Below, piece by piece: positions 21,847 to 36,195 of a DNA stretch of 58,024 nucleotides. Numbering within the stretch: the first letter of the stretch is position 1; each line of letters begins with the position of its first letter. This stretch comes from Lingula anatina. Lineage: Eukaryota > Brachiopoda > Lingulata > Lingulida > Lingulidae. Location of the stretch: contig NW_019775730.1 of assembly GCF_001039355.2 (NCBI RefSeq), forward strand, positions 177,184 to 235,207, written 5' to 3'. Both the position numbers and the translations under genes were made by a program. The notes beneath the pieces were generated by a model that worked only from the letters and a program-made list of their open reading frames with translations, was not told the DNA's origin and did not search any database.

Positions 21847-24265
21847 TGTACAGACACAGATGTGTCTGTACATATAGCCATCACCTACGTCTGTCATCAC
21901 CATCGCTGTTGCCATCGCTGTTGCCGTCGCTGTCGCCGTTGCCGTGCACTTTTACAGTAAACACGAAAAGTGTAAAACAGTTTTACCTTTTGGCTTGAAA
22001 CTTACAGAACTGATGAATATTCATAATACGCAGGTCAAGTTAAAAAATCAGCATGATTGGGCTATTTTTTGGGAAGTTAAGGGGTTTTTTTTTGCTTTTT
22101 TCAGCATATATGCAACACCGTAAACACAATAAGTGAAAACCGTCTTTTTGGCTTGAAACTTACAGAACTGATGAATATTCATAATACACAGGTCAAGTTT
22201 GAAAATCAGCATGATTTATAAAAGTTATGCTGTTTTTTCCATTTTTTCAGCATTTATGCAACACCGATAACACAATAAGTGGAAACCCATTTTTCTTTTT
22301 GGATTGAAACTTACAAATCTGATGAATATCTATAATACGCAGGTCAAGTTCGAAAATTGGCATGATCGGGCCATTTTTATGGAAGTTATGCTGTTTTTTT
22401 TTTCACTTTTTTCAGCATGTATGCAACACCTATAACACATTTTAAGGAAAATTGATTGGCCAATTGTCTTGTAATTCACAGGAGTGATCAGTATAACTAA
22501 GATACAGATTCAGTTTTGAAAATAAGTTTGATCAGTTAAGTTTTGGTTAAGTTATGCCTTTTTTGTATATAAGTGTTTTTTCTTTAAATTTAATTCTCAC
22601 CATTCTCATTTTTTAACTAATTTAGATATGTTAAGTTGTTCTTTTGACATTTTCTGCATCTTAACAATATTGTTAGTTGATTATATGAAAATAACGGTAA
22701 ACCTATTATTGTGTATTGTGTAATAAAGTGTCAAAAATGGAAATAAACTCATATCTTAACAGTTTGTCAGATTCAATTATTCACCATGTTCAGAATCTCT
22801 GAATGGAGGAAATTGGACATTTTAAATTGTTCTATTGATATTTTTCCTATGTCAATAATTTTTCTAGTTGATCATTTAAAAATGAAAGTAAATTGATTAT
22901 TTTGCTTAATGTAAAAAAGGTGTTGTAAATGGAAATAATCCCATTTCTAGCTATCTCTTGTTTACATTTTGGCATTTTGAAAGTGTGACTCTGAACTTCC
23001 ATGACCTTGAAGACCTCTCCATATCACATTTTCTGAATATCCATGATACTTTTATTTTTATGTACAGACACAGATGTGTCTGTACATATAGCCATCACCT
23101 GTGTCTGTCGTCGCCCTCGTCGCCATGTACTTTTACTGATAACATGATAAGTGGAAAACTTTTTTTTATTTCAGCTTGAAACTTACAGAATTGAAGAATA
23201 TTCATAATAGGCAGGTCAAGTTAAAAAATCAGCATGATCAGGTCACTGGTAGGGAAGTTATGCTGTTTTTTCACTTTTTTCAGCATATATGCAGCACCGA
23301 TAACAGGATAAGTGGAAAACCATTTTACTTTTTGGCTTGAAACTTTAAAAAATGATGAATATTCATAATACGCAGGTCAAGTTTGAAAATCAGCATGATC
23401 GGGTCATTTTTAGGGAAGTTACGCTGTTTGTTCACTTTTTTCAGCATATATGCAACACCGATAACACGATAAGTGAAATACCGTTTTACCTTTTGGCTTG
23501 AAACTTAAAGAACTGATGAATATTCATATCACACAGGTCAAGTTCGAAAATCAGCATGATCGGGCCATTTTTAGGGAAGTTATGCTGTTTTTTTCACTTT
23601 TTTCAACACATATTTAATACAGATAAAAGGAAAACCTTCAGCCTTCAGCCTTTCGTCTTGCAACTCACAGGAGTGATCAATCTGACCAGTATACAGATTA
23701 AGTTTGAAAATAAGCTTGATCAGTTAAGTTTTGATGAAGTTATTAGCCTTTTTGTATATAAGTGGTTTTTCTTCAGATTTAATTCTTAGGCATGTTAACA
23801 GTCTCATTATGGAACTAATTAGATATGTAAAAGCGTTGTTTTGACATTTTCTGCTTCTTAACAATATTGTTAGTTGATTACATAAAAATGATGGTAAACC
23901 TATAATCGTGCATTGTGTAATAAAGTATCAAAAATGGAAAGGAACTCATCATTGCAGTTCATCAGATTCAATCATTCACTATGTTCAGAATCTCCGAATG
24001 GAGCAAATTGGACATTTAAAATTGTTCTACTGATATTTTTCCTATGTCAACAATTTTGCTAGTTTAAAAATGACATTTAAAAATGACAGTAAATTGATTA
24101 TTTTGTTTTATGTAAAAAAGGTGTTGAAAATGGAAAGAAAATCATTTCAGAACAGTTATCTCTTGTTTACATTTTGGCATTTTGAAAGTGTGACTCTGAA
24201 CTTCCATGGCCTTGGAGAACTTTCCATATTACATTTTCTGAATATCCATGATACTTTTATTTTTT
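21847..24265. repeat. 1.2-kb tandem duplication with nested ~155-bp repeats
   Basis: Two direct copies at an offset of 1214 bp: 21847-23060 and 23061-24265. Each starts with a perfect palindrome, TGTACAGACACA and TGTGTCTGTACA arms around GA (21847-21872 and 23061-23086). Each then holds three tandem subrepeats of 152-161 bp beginning near GGCTTGAAACTTACAGAACT (about 21992, 22150, 22302; then 23173, 23334, 23496). A less repetitive 600-bp tail ends in the same ATTTTGGCATTTTGAAAGTG block. Copies are roughly 80-90% alike by eye. No coding sequence was recognised. Confidence 0.85.
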
Positions 24266-24667
24266 TATAAAAAAAATTGATGGTCATTATGCTGTTAAGT
24301 ATTATGTTATATTGCATGAAAGTTGAAGAAAACCCTATTTTGGACACTGCTGCTAGGATAGCAATTAAGGGAAAACCATGTTACTTATGATACTCAAACT
24401 TACTGAAAAGTTTCATAAGACTGAAGTGCAGCTTGTGTTGGAAAACCAGTGTGATTGTTTTCTGTTTTGGAAGCAATGCAGTTCTTTAGAGTACTATATG
24501 GTGCAATAAATGTATATGGATAAAGGTGCAATAAATGTATATGGATAAATGAGATTACACAAAACACTCGTTGAGATTTCCCTGTAAAGTCCCATTGGTT
24601 TAGCTCTCTTACCATTGTATCCAGTTTACACTATACGATGTATAAAGTATTGGCTGAAATTCATTAG
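24266..24667. other. AT-rich DNA with a short tandem duplication
   Basis: Contains two adjacent copies of a 25-bp motif (GGTGCAATAAATGTATATGG plus five bases) near 24502-24552. No gene is recognised. Confidence 0.55.
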
Positions 24668-25078
24668 GATAGAACAGAGAAGTACCCCAGAGCTTGCTAT
24701 AATATGTTGCGTACACTAGATGAACATGGAAGGACTAACTGGGTGACTAAAGTGAAACAAATAATTCATATGTATGGTTTTGGTTATATATATGCATGGA
24801 TAGCACAAGATGTGGGTGTTATAAATACCTTTGTAAGCCAGTTTTTACTAAGGCTGAAGGACTGTGCTAGACAAAATTGGGTTGAAAGCATACAAAAAAG
24901 TCCAAAACTTTGTGAAAACTATGCATTGTTTAAGAGTTTGTTAGAACCTGAAAAATATTAATTTGATGTAAATATTAGGAAATAGAGAGTAGCATTTTCA
25001 AGATTCAGGGCTTCAAATCAAAGACTTGCAATAGAAACTGGTAGACATGAAAATTTACAAAAAATAGATAGAAGAAAC
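24668..25078 (+). pseudogene. decayed C-terminal region of a non-LTR retrotransposon ORF
   Basis: A single frame reads RTEKYPRACYNMLRTLDE, then TNWVTKVKQIIHMYGFGY, and, after two in-frame stops (TAA 24959-24961 and a TAG 24 bases later), RVAFSRFRASNQRLAIETG and RHENLQKIDRRN. The order Y-P-x-x-CY-x-ML, W-x-x-x-VK, YGFGY, then SRFR-S-x-x-RL-x-IE-x-GRH is the C-terminal signature of a LINE polyprotein family widespread in molluscs and corals, as I remember it. The sequence passes directly into satellite at about 25079. It is clearly non-functional. Confidence 0.65.
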
Positions 25079-26057
25079 AACAAAGACATTGACAGTGATC
25101 AGAATACATACAAACACATTCAATGTCACAACAGACAATGCACAGTGATCAGAATGTATACATGAAATTTTGTCTATATAAAGATTTACCCCCCCCCCCA
25201 ACTCTGAAGAGTTAACATTAACCATTGTCACCTTAAAATATATATAACTTGAGTGGGATCTAATTAAGTGACCCTTTTTCAAAATAATAATTTCTAAAGG
25301 TATAACATATAGCGGCAATGGTCACAATGGGATTAAAGAGAATTGCCAGTGTAGCAATATCATTGTTGTACTGACCTGTGATGAGGCTGCAAGGTTGAGA
25401 TGAGTTCAGCAGTGCTCAGAGAGATGATAATCCAGGAAACACCTTCATCTCTACTGAAAACAGATAATAAATCATCAATAAAAGATATATATGTAGACAC
25501 AGACAGTAGTTATAACACAGAAATAACACCAGTGATCAAAATATATTATTATATTATAATAAACACATACAGCAACAATAAAGACATATATAGACAGTGA
25601 TGAGAATACATACAGACACATTTTATGTCACAACAGACAATGCATAGGTATCAGAATGTATACATAAAATTTTGTCCATATGAAGATTTATGCTAAGCAA
25701 ACCCTCGCCTCTCCAACTCTGAACAGTTCACATTAACCCTTGTCTCCTTGAAAATATATAACTGAGTGGGATCTAAGTGAACCTTTTCCAAAATAATAAT
25801 TTCTCAGGTATAACATATAGGGGCAATGGTCTCACAATGGGATTGAAGAGAATCGCCAGTGTAGCAATATCGTTATTGCACCGACCTGTGGTGATGATGA
25901 GAGGTTGAGATGAGTCCAGCTGATCAGAATACATACAGACTCATTCAATGTCACAACAGACATTGCACAGGCATCAGAATGTATACACAAAATTTTGTCT
26001 ATATCAAGATTTTTTGCTAAGTGCACAACTGCCTCCCACCCCCACCCAAATCTCAAT
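25079..26057 (+). repeat. satellite edge with three copies of a longer repeat
   Basis: Three related copies lie at about 25090-25410, 25590-25919 and 25920-26057 (the last cut by the N at 26058). Each starts with a satellite-like GTGATCAGAATACATAC block and continues into non-satellite sequence (AACTCTGAA, TAACATATAG, then GTAGCAATATC). A C-rich run occurs at about 25191-25199. The third copy joins the second without a spacer, so this is a composite unit amplified at the array border. Confidence 0.75.
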
Positions 26058-26058
26058 N

Positions 26059-29000
26059 CAACATATACATGCACAGTAATCGAAATGAATACAAACAAAT
26101 AGAGTGACAGAAATGCACAGAGCTCACAATAAATACAAAAACGAACAATAACGACACAAACATATACAGTGATCACAATAAATAGAAAAACAAACAATGA
26201 CAAAACAAACATGCACAGCAATGATAATGATTACAAACAAATAGAAGGGCAAACAGACTTACACAGTGATCAGAATTTTATGCAGCCACAAACAGTAACA
26301 ACAGAAACAAACACAGTGATCAAAATAGATATAAAATGAAAAAGAGATAACAGTGACATGCACAGTAATGAGAATGAACACAAGGGAAAAAAGTGTAAAC
26401 AAGGCAATACACAGTCACCACAATATATACAAACACATTCAGAAACAATACAGAAAAGACACAGCAAACAGAATGTAAACAGACACATAGACACAGCATT
26501 GACAGCATGATCATTCAGCACAGTAGTAATGATTATAAATAAATAAATTAACAACACAAACATGCACAGTAATCAAAATAAATACAAACAAACACAGTCA
26601 CAATACAGACATACAATGTGATCAGAATAAGTAAACATGTACAGTTACAACAGAACTATGTAAAGTAACCAGAATAAGCACAAATTAATCTAGTGATTAC
26701 ACAGTTATACACAGTGATCAATGATAGAGTGAAAAGAAACACATACAATGTGATCACAATATATTTAGAAAAACACACAATGACAAAACAGAATGGAAAC
26801 AGCAATCAGGATATAAACAGACACATAAACTAAGCTTACATCAACAACACCAACATGCACGTTCATAATAATGATTAAAAACCTATAGACTTAAAAAACT
26901 GACATACAGATTGCTCAAAATAAATATAAACACAAAGAGTGACAACACTAACATGCACATTAATCGAATTAATTATGTGCAGACACAAACAATTATGACA
27001 CAATCATACACAATGATCAAAATAAATATTAACATGTGAAGTGACAAGAGTAACATGCACCGTAATGAGAATGAACACAAGGAAAAAGAGTGATAACATA
27101 GCCGTACACAGTCATCACTATATATACAAACACATTCAGTAGCAATATTGAATAGACACAGCAAACAGAATATAAACAGACACATAGTCACACATTGACA
27201 ACACCATCATTCAGCGTAATAGTAATGTTTACAAACAAAAAGAGTGACAAAACTGACTTACGCATTGCTAACAATAAATACAAACACCAACAGTAATAAC
27301 ACAAATATGAATAGTAATGTTAAAAAATACAAATAAACACAGTCACAATACAGACATACACAGTGATCAAAGTAAGTTGACATGTACAGTGATGACACAA
27401 CCATGTAAAGTACGCAGTGATCAGAATATGTGCAGACTCAAACAGTAACAACACAAACATACACAGTGATCAAAATGAATATAAACATGTACATTGATAA
27501 TAGCAATGTGCACTGTAATTAGAATAAACACAAGGAAAAAGACATGTAAATGTTAAATGAAAAACTGATAACAGTAACATGCACAGTAATGAGAATGAAC
27601 ACAAGGAAAATGTGTAAACAAAGCGATTCACAGTCATCACAATATATACAAACACATTCAGTAACAATACAGAAAGATACAGCCAACAGAATATAAACAG
27701 ACACATAGACATAACATTGACAGCATGATCATTAGGGTAAGTAGTAATGATTATAAACAAATAAATTGACAAAACTGACATACACAGTGCTCAAAATAAA
27801 TACAATCACAAACAGTGACAACACAAACATGCACAGTAATGAAAATAAATACAAAGAAACACATTCACAATACAGTCATAAAAAGTGATCAGAATAAGTT
27901 GACATGTACATTGACAGAACAACCATGTAAAGTAACCATGTAACTGTTATGAAAAAGAGTGAAAACATAGCCGTACACATTCATCACTATATATACAATC
28001 ACATTCAGTAGCAATATTGAATAAACACAGCAAACAGAATATAAACAGACACATAGTCACACATTGACAACACCATCATTCAGTGCAATAGTAATGTTTA
28101 CAAACAAAAAGAGTGACAAAACTGACTTACGCATTGCTAACAATAAATACAAACACCAACAGTAATAACACAAATATGAATAGTAATGTAAATAAATACA
28201 AACAAACACAGTCACAATACAGACATACAAAGTGATCAGAATAAATTTTGACATGTACAGTGACAACAAAACCATACATAGTAACTAGAATGAAGAATAA
28301 TTAATTAGGTGATAGCACAGTCATACACAGTGATCAGTGATGGAGTGAAAACACAGACATACACAGTGATCACAATATATATACAAACACATACAATGAC
28401 AATACAGAATGGAAACAGCAATCGGAATATGAACAGACACATAAACTATGTTTACATCAACATCACCAACATGAACAGTTATAATAATGATTTAAAAACA
28501 TATAGACAGAAAAAACTGACATTAACATTGCTCACAATAAATATAAACACAAACATTAACAACACAAACATATACAGTGATCACAATAAATAGAAAGACA
28601 AACAGTGTCAAAACAAACATGCACAGCAATGATAATTATTGAAAACAAGTAGAAGGACAAACAGACCTACACAGTGCTGAGAATTAAATGCAGACACAAA
28701 CAGTAACAACACTAACATACACAGTGATCAAAATAAATATCAATATGTATATTGACAACAGTAACGTGCATCATAATGACAATGAACACAAGGGAAAAGA
28801 GTGAAAACATAGTTGTACACATCCATCACAATATATACAAACACATTCAGTAACAATATAGAATAGACACAAAAAACAGAATATAAACAAAAACATAAAC
28901 ATACATTGAAAACTCCATTATTCAGCGCAATAGTAATGATTACGAACAAATAGAGTGACAAAACTGACCTATAAAGTGCTCACAATAAATACAAGCACCA

Positions 29001-32000
29001 ATTGTAATGATGCAAACATATACAGTCATCACAATGAATACAAACATAAACATTGACAACATATACATGCACAGTAATCGAAATGAATACAAACAAATAG
29101 AGTGACAGAAATGCACAGAGCTCACAATAAATACAAAAACGAACAGTAACGACACAAACATATACAGTGATCACAATAAATAGAAACACAAGCAATGACA
29201 AAACAAACATGCACAGCAATGATAATGATTACAAACAAATAGATGGGCAAACAGACTTACACAGTGATCAGAATTTTATGCAGCCACAAACAGTAACAAC
29301 AGAAACATACACAGTGATCAAAATAGATATTAAATGAAAAAGAGATAACAGTAACATGCACAGTAATGAGAATGAACACAAGGGAAAAAAGTGTAAACAA
29401 GGCGATACACAGTCATCACAATATATACAAACACATTCAGAAACAATACAGAAAAGACACAGCAAACAGAATATAAACAGACACATAGACATAACATTGA
29501 CAGCATAATCATTCAGCACAGTAGTAATGATTATAAATAAATAAATTGACAACACAAACATGCACAGTAATCAAAATAAATACAAACAAACACAGTCACA
29601 ATACAGACATACACTGTGATCAGAATAAGTAAACATGTACAGTGACAACAGAACCATGTAAAGTAACCAGAATAAGCACAAATTAATCTAGTGATTACAC
29701 AGTCATACACAGTGATCAATGATAGAGTGAAAAGAAACACATACAATGTGATCACAATATATTTACAAACACAGACAATGACAAAACAGAATGGAAACAG
29801 CAATGGGAATATAAACAGACACATAAACTATGCTTACAGAAACAACACCAACATGCACATTTATAATAATGATTTGTCATTAAAATATATACAAACACAT
29901 TCAGAAACAATAGTGAATAGACACAGCAAACAATTTATATAAACAGACACATAGTCATACATTGACAACACCATCATTCAGGGCAATAGTAATGTGACAA
30001 AACTGGCAAACACATTGTTCACAATAAATACAAACACCAACAGTAATGACATAAACATGAACAGTAATGTTAATAAATACAAACAAACACAGTCACAATA
30101 CAGACATACACAGTGATCAAAATAAGTTGACATGTACAGTGATGACACAACCATGTAAAGAACACAGTGACCGGAATATGTGCAGACACAAACAGTAACA
30201 ACACAAACATACACAGTGATCAAAATGAATATAAACATGTACATTGATAATAGTAATGTGCACTGTGATTAGAATAAACACAAGGAAAAAGTAAAACCAT
30301 AGCCGTACACAGTCATCACAATATATATAGAAACACATTCAGTAACAATACATAATAGACACAGCAAACAAAATATAAACAGAAACATAGCCATACATTG
30401 ACAACACAATTAATACAAACACAGACAGTGACAGCACTAACGTGGACAGGAATCAAAATAAATTTAAACAAATAGAGTGACAGAAATGACATACACAATG
30501 CTCACAATAAATACAAACACCAACAGTAATGACGCAAACATATACAGTGATCACAATAAATAGAAAGACAAACAGTGTCAAAACAAACATGCACAGCAAT
30601 GATAATTATTGAAAACAAGTAGAAGGACAAACAGACCTACACAGTGCTGAGAATTAAATGCAGACACAAACAGTAACAACACTAACATACACAGTGATCA
30701 AAATAAGTATTAATATGTATATTGACAACAGTAACGTGCACCATAATGACAATGAACACAAGGGAAAAGAGTGAAAACTTAGTTGTACACATCCATCACA
30801 ATATATACAAACACATTCAGTAACAATATAGAATAGACACAAAAAACAGAATATAAACAAAAACATAAACATACATTGAAAACTCCATTATTCAGCGCAA
30901 TAGTAATGATTACGAACAAATCGAGTGACAAAACTGACCTATAAAGTGCTCACAATAAATACAAGCACTAATTGTAATGATGCAAACATATAGAGTGATC
31001 ACAATGAATACAAACTTAAACATTGACAACATATACATGCACAGTAATCGAAATGAATACAAACAAATAGAGTGAGAGAAATGCACAAAGCTCACAATAA
31101 ATACAAAAACGAACAATAACGACTCTAACATATACAGTGATCACAATAAATAGAAAAACAAACAATGACAAAACAAACATGCACAGCAATGATAATGATT
31201 ACAAACAAATAGAAGGGCAAACAGACTTACACAGTGATCAGAATTTTATGCAGCCACAAACAGTAACAACACAAACAAACACAGTGATCAAAATAGATAT
31301 TAAATGAAAAACTGATAACAGTAACATGTACAGTAATGAGAATGAACACAAGGGAAAAAAGTGTAAACAAGGCAATACACAGTCACCACAATATATACAA
31401 ACACATTCAGAAACAATACAGAAAAGACACAGCAAACAGAATGTAAACAGACACATAGACATAACATTGACAGCATGATCATTCAGCACAGTAGTAATGA
31501 TTATAAATAAATAAATTGACAACACAAACATGCACAGTAATCAAAATAAATACAAACAAACACAGTCACAATACAGACATACAATGTGATCAGAATAAGT
31601 AAACATGTACAGTGACAACAGAACCATGTAAAGTAACCAGAATAAGCACAAATTAATCTAGTGATTACACAGTTATACAGAGTGATCAATGATAGAGTGA
31701 AAAGAAACACATACAATGTGATCACAATATATTTAGAAACACACACAATGACAAAACAGAATGGAAACAGGAATCAGGATATAAACAGACACATAAACTA
31801 AGCTTACAGCAACAACACCAACATGCACGTTCATAATAATGATTAAAAACATATAGACTTAAAAAAACTGACATACAGATTGCTCAAAATAAATATAAAC
31901 ACAAAGAGTGACAACACTAACATGCACATTAATCAAATTAATTATGTGCAGACACAAACAATTATGACACAATCATACATAATGATCAAAATAAATATTA

Positions 32001-35000
32001 ACATGTGAAGTGACAAGAGTAACATGCACCGTAATGAGAATGAACACAAGGAAAAAGAGTGATAACATAGCCGTACACAGTCATCACTATATAGACAAAC
32101 ACATTCAGTAGCAATATTGAATAGACACAGCAAACAGAATATAAACAGACACATAGTCACACATTGACAACACCATCATTCAGCGCAATAGTAATGTTTA
32201 CAAACAAAAAGAGTGACAAAACTGGCTTACGCATTGCTAACAATAAATACAAACACCAACAGTAATGACACAAATATGAATACGGGTAATGTAAATAAAT
32301 ACAAACAAACACAGTCACAATACAGACATACAAAGTGATCAGAATAAATTTTGACATGTACAGTGACAACAAAACCATACATAGTAACTAGAATGAAGAA
32401 TAATTAATTAGGTGATAGCACAGTCATACACAGTGATCAGTGATGGAGTGAAAACACAGACACACACAGTGATCACAATATATATACAAACACATACAAT
32501 GACAATACAGAATGGAAACAGCAATCGGAATATGAACAGACACATAAACTATGCTTACATCAACATCACCAACATGAACAGTTATAATAATGATTTAAAA
32601 CATATAGACAGAAAAAACTGACATAAACATTGCTCACAATAAATATAAACACAAACATTAACAACACAAACATATACAGTGATCACAATAAATAGANGTG
32701 ATCAAAATAAGTTGACATGTACAGTGATGACACAACCATGTAAAGTACACAGTGATCAGAATATGTGCAGACACAAACAGTAACAACACAAACATACACA
32801 GTGATCAAAATGAATATAAACATGTACATTGATAATAGTAATGTGCACTGTGATTAGAATAAACACAAGGAAAAAGTAAAACCATAGCCGTACACAGTCA
32901 TCACAATATATATAGAAACACATTCAGTAACAATACATAATAGACACAGCAAACAAAATATAAACAGAAACATAGCCATACATTGACAACACAATAAATA
33001 CAAACACAGACAGTGACAGCACTAACGTGGACAGGAATCAAAATAAATTTAAACAAATAGAGTGACAGAAATGACATACACAATGCTCACAATAAATACA
33101 AACACCAACAGTAATGACGCAAACATATGCAGTGATCACAATGAATACAAACACAAACAGTGACAACATATACATGAATGGTAATGATAATGTTTAAAAA
33201 CATATAGGACAAACAGACATACACAGTGATCACAATACTTGCAAACACATACAGTAACAATATAGAATTGACACAGCAAACAGAATATAAACAGACACAT
33301 AGACATACAGTGACAATACCATGATAAACAAACAGAGTGAAAAAACTGACATACACATTGCCAAGAGCCATATAAAGACACAAACAGTGACAACACTAAA
33401 ATATCCAGTGATCACAATAAAAACAAACACCAACAGTAACGACACAAACATATACAGTAATCACAATAAATAGAAACACAAACAGTGACAAAACAAACAT
33501 GCACAGCAATGATAATGATTACAAACAAATAGAAGGACAAACAGACTTACACAGTGATCAGAATTATGTGCAGACACAAACAGTAACAACAGAAACATAC
33601 ACAATGATCAAAATAAATATTAAATGAAAAACTGATAACAGTAACATGCACAGTAATGAGAATGAACACAAGGAAAATGTGTAAACAAAGCGATTCACAG
33701 TCATCACAATATATACAAACACATTCAGTAACAATACAGAAAGATACAGCAAACAGAATATAAACAGACACATAGACATAACATTGACAGCATGATCATT
33801 CAGCACAGTAGTAATGATTATAAACAAATAAATTGACAAAACTGACATACACAGTGCTCAAAATAAATACAATCACAAACAGTGACAACACAAACATGCA
33901 CAGTAATCAAAATAAATACAAAGAAACACAGTCACAATACAGTCATAAAAAGTGATCAGAATAAGTTGACATGTACATTGACAAAACAACCATGTTAAGT
34001 AACCACGTAACTGTTATGAAAAAGAGTGAAAACATAGCCGTACACAGTCATCACTATATATACAATCACATTCAGTAGCAATATTGAATAAACACAGCAA
34101 ACAGAATATAAACAGACACATAGTCACACATTGACAACACCATCATTCAGCGCAATAGTAATGTTTACAAACAAAGAGAGTGACAAAACTGACTTATGCA
34201 TTGCTAACAATAAATACAAACACCAACAGTAATGACACAAACATGAACAGTAATGTAAATAAATACAAACAAACACAGTCACAATACAGACATACACAGT
34301 GATCAGAATAAATTTTGACATGTACAGTGACAACAAAACCATACATAGTGACTAGAATGAAGAATAATTAATTAGGTGATAGCACAGTCATACACAGTGA
34401 TCAGTGATGGAGTGAAAACACAGACATACACAGTGATCACAATATATATACAAACACATACAATGACAATAGAGAATGGAAACAGCAATCGGAATATGAA
34501 CAGACACATAAACTATGCTTACATCAACATCACCAACATGAACAGTTATAATAATGATTTAAAACATATAGACAGAAAAAACTGACATAAACATTGCTCA
34601 CAATAAATATAAACACAAACAGTAACAACACAAACATATACAGTGACCACAATAAATAGAAAGACAAACAGTGTCAAAACAAACATGCACAGCAATGATA
34701 ATGATTACAAACAAGTAGAAGGACAAACAGACCTACACAGTGCTGAGAATTAAATGTAGACACAAACAGTAACAACACTAACATACACAGTGATCAAAAT
34801 AAATATTAATATGTATATTGACAACAGTAACGTGCACCATAATGACAATGAACACAAGGGAAAAGAGTGAAAACATAGTTGTACACATTCATCACAATAT
34901 GTACAAACACATTCAGTAACAATATAGAATAGACACAAAAAACAGAATATAAACAGAAACATAAACATACATTGAAAACTCCGTCATTCAGCGCAATAGT

Positions 35001-35616
35001 AATGATTACGAACAAATCGAGTGACAAAACTGACCTATAAAGTGCTCACAATAAATACAAGCACCAACAGTAATGATGCAAACATATACAGTGATCACAA
35101 TGAATACAAACTTAAACATTGACAATATATACATGCACAGAAATCAAAATGAATACAAACAAATAGAGTGACAGAAATGCACAGTGCTCACAATAAATAC
35201 AAAAACGAACAGTAACGACACAAACATATACAGTGATCACAACAAATAGAAACACAAGCAATGACAAAACAAACATGCACAGCAATGATAATGACTACAA
35301 ACAAATAGATGGGAAAACAGACTTACACAGTGATCAGAATTTTATGCAGCCACAAACAGTAACAACAGAAACATACACAGTGATCAAAATAGATATTAAA
35401 TGAAAAAGAGATAACAGTAACATGCACAGTAATGAGAATGAACACAAGGGAAAAAAGTGTAAACAAGGCGATACACAGTCATCACAATATATACANCACA
35501 GTCACCACAATATATACAAACACATTCAGTAACAATACAGAAAAGACACAGCAAACAGAATATAAACAGACACATAGACATAACATTGACAGCATGATCA
35601 TTCAGCACAGTAGTAA
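26059..35616 (+). repeat. 49-bp-unit satellite array with higher-order structure (segment 3)
   Basis: About 9.5 kb of A/C-rich satellite. Long ordered strings of distinguishable 49-bp variants recur nearly unchanged. The block starting TGATAGCACAGTCATACACA occurs at 28311, 32414 and 34377. The block at 27830-28560 recurs at 33900-34640. The spacing (about 4.1 kb and 2.0 kb) is irregular, so the order is modular and not a single higher-order period. Scaffold joins at 32697 and 35496 fall inside it, and the sequence on both sides of 35496 is the same motif, so the join is probably an unmerged overlap. Confidence 0.88.
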
Positions 35617-36195
35617 GGAAAGTTTGGTGTAGTCAAACGACATTTTATGGCGACAACAATCTCCAAAGCTTAATTACGCACATGTGCATTCTGCACATGC
35701 TCAATTGTGCCTTAGAGGGGTAATCTCCATTGAGGCACATGTTGCTACTTATACCATGGGGCATCACTGCCTGGCCTCATTTTGCTTGATTCATTCTGTT
35801 CACGCGCATAATACAATTAAGCTACAAGTTATCTCAAATCTTCAACTGAAATCTTCAGTTCAAAAAATTTCATTTCTTTGCAACCCCACAAATGAAATTT
35901 GTGCAAAATTGTTGGTAAATAATAACTTTTGCTGACTCGTCGCATCATAATTTTTAGGATGATGAGTCTTATTGAATATTTGATATATAATTTTTATCCC
36001 TAAGGCCATAACATTTAATACAGGCAACAATTTGCTACATTGTTATTATTGTTAAAATGATTAGGATAGAGGGGTTATATAATAAAAGCGGCCTTGTTTG
36101 GCCAAATCACGAACAATCAATATTCCTTGTTGCCTTCTTTCTTGCTATGAATGAGACTATAAAAATTTGTGGTACACTGAGATGGAGGAGACATA
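35617..36195 (+). mobile_element. unclassified dispersed element, copy 2
   Basis: About 580 bp interrupting a satellite unit. It shares ends and several internal blocks with copy 1 (15704-16045) but has a longer middle. Left flank GTAGTAA and right flank AATGATAATAAATAAATA together reproduce the uninterrupted unit seen at 29521-29550, allowing a 2-4 bp target duplication (AA or TAA). Blocks AATAAAAGCGGCC and GGCCAAAT near the 3' end are shared. No terminal inverted repeat and no reading frame of note. Confidence 0.6.

Noticed and set aside
17186-25078. Idea that the endonuclease fragment (17196) and C-terminal fragment (24668) are two ends of one LINE spanning the region
   Set aside because: They lie in opposite orientations and the 7 kb between them contains no RT motifs; they are separate fragments, possibly of the same family.
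35920-35990. Possible hammerhead ribozyme in copy 2 of the unclassified element (GATGATGAGTC preceded by a GACTCGTCG-type partner)
   Set aside because: The conserved GAAA and cleavage-site elements cannot be placed in the correct order, and the block is absent from copy 1.
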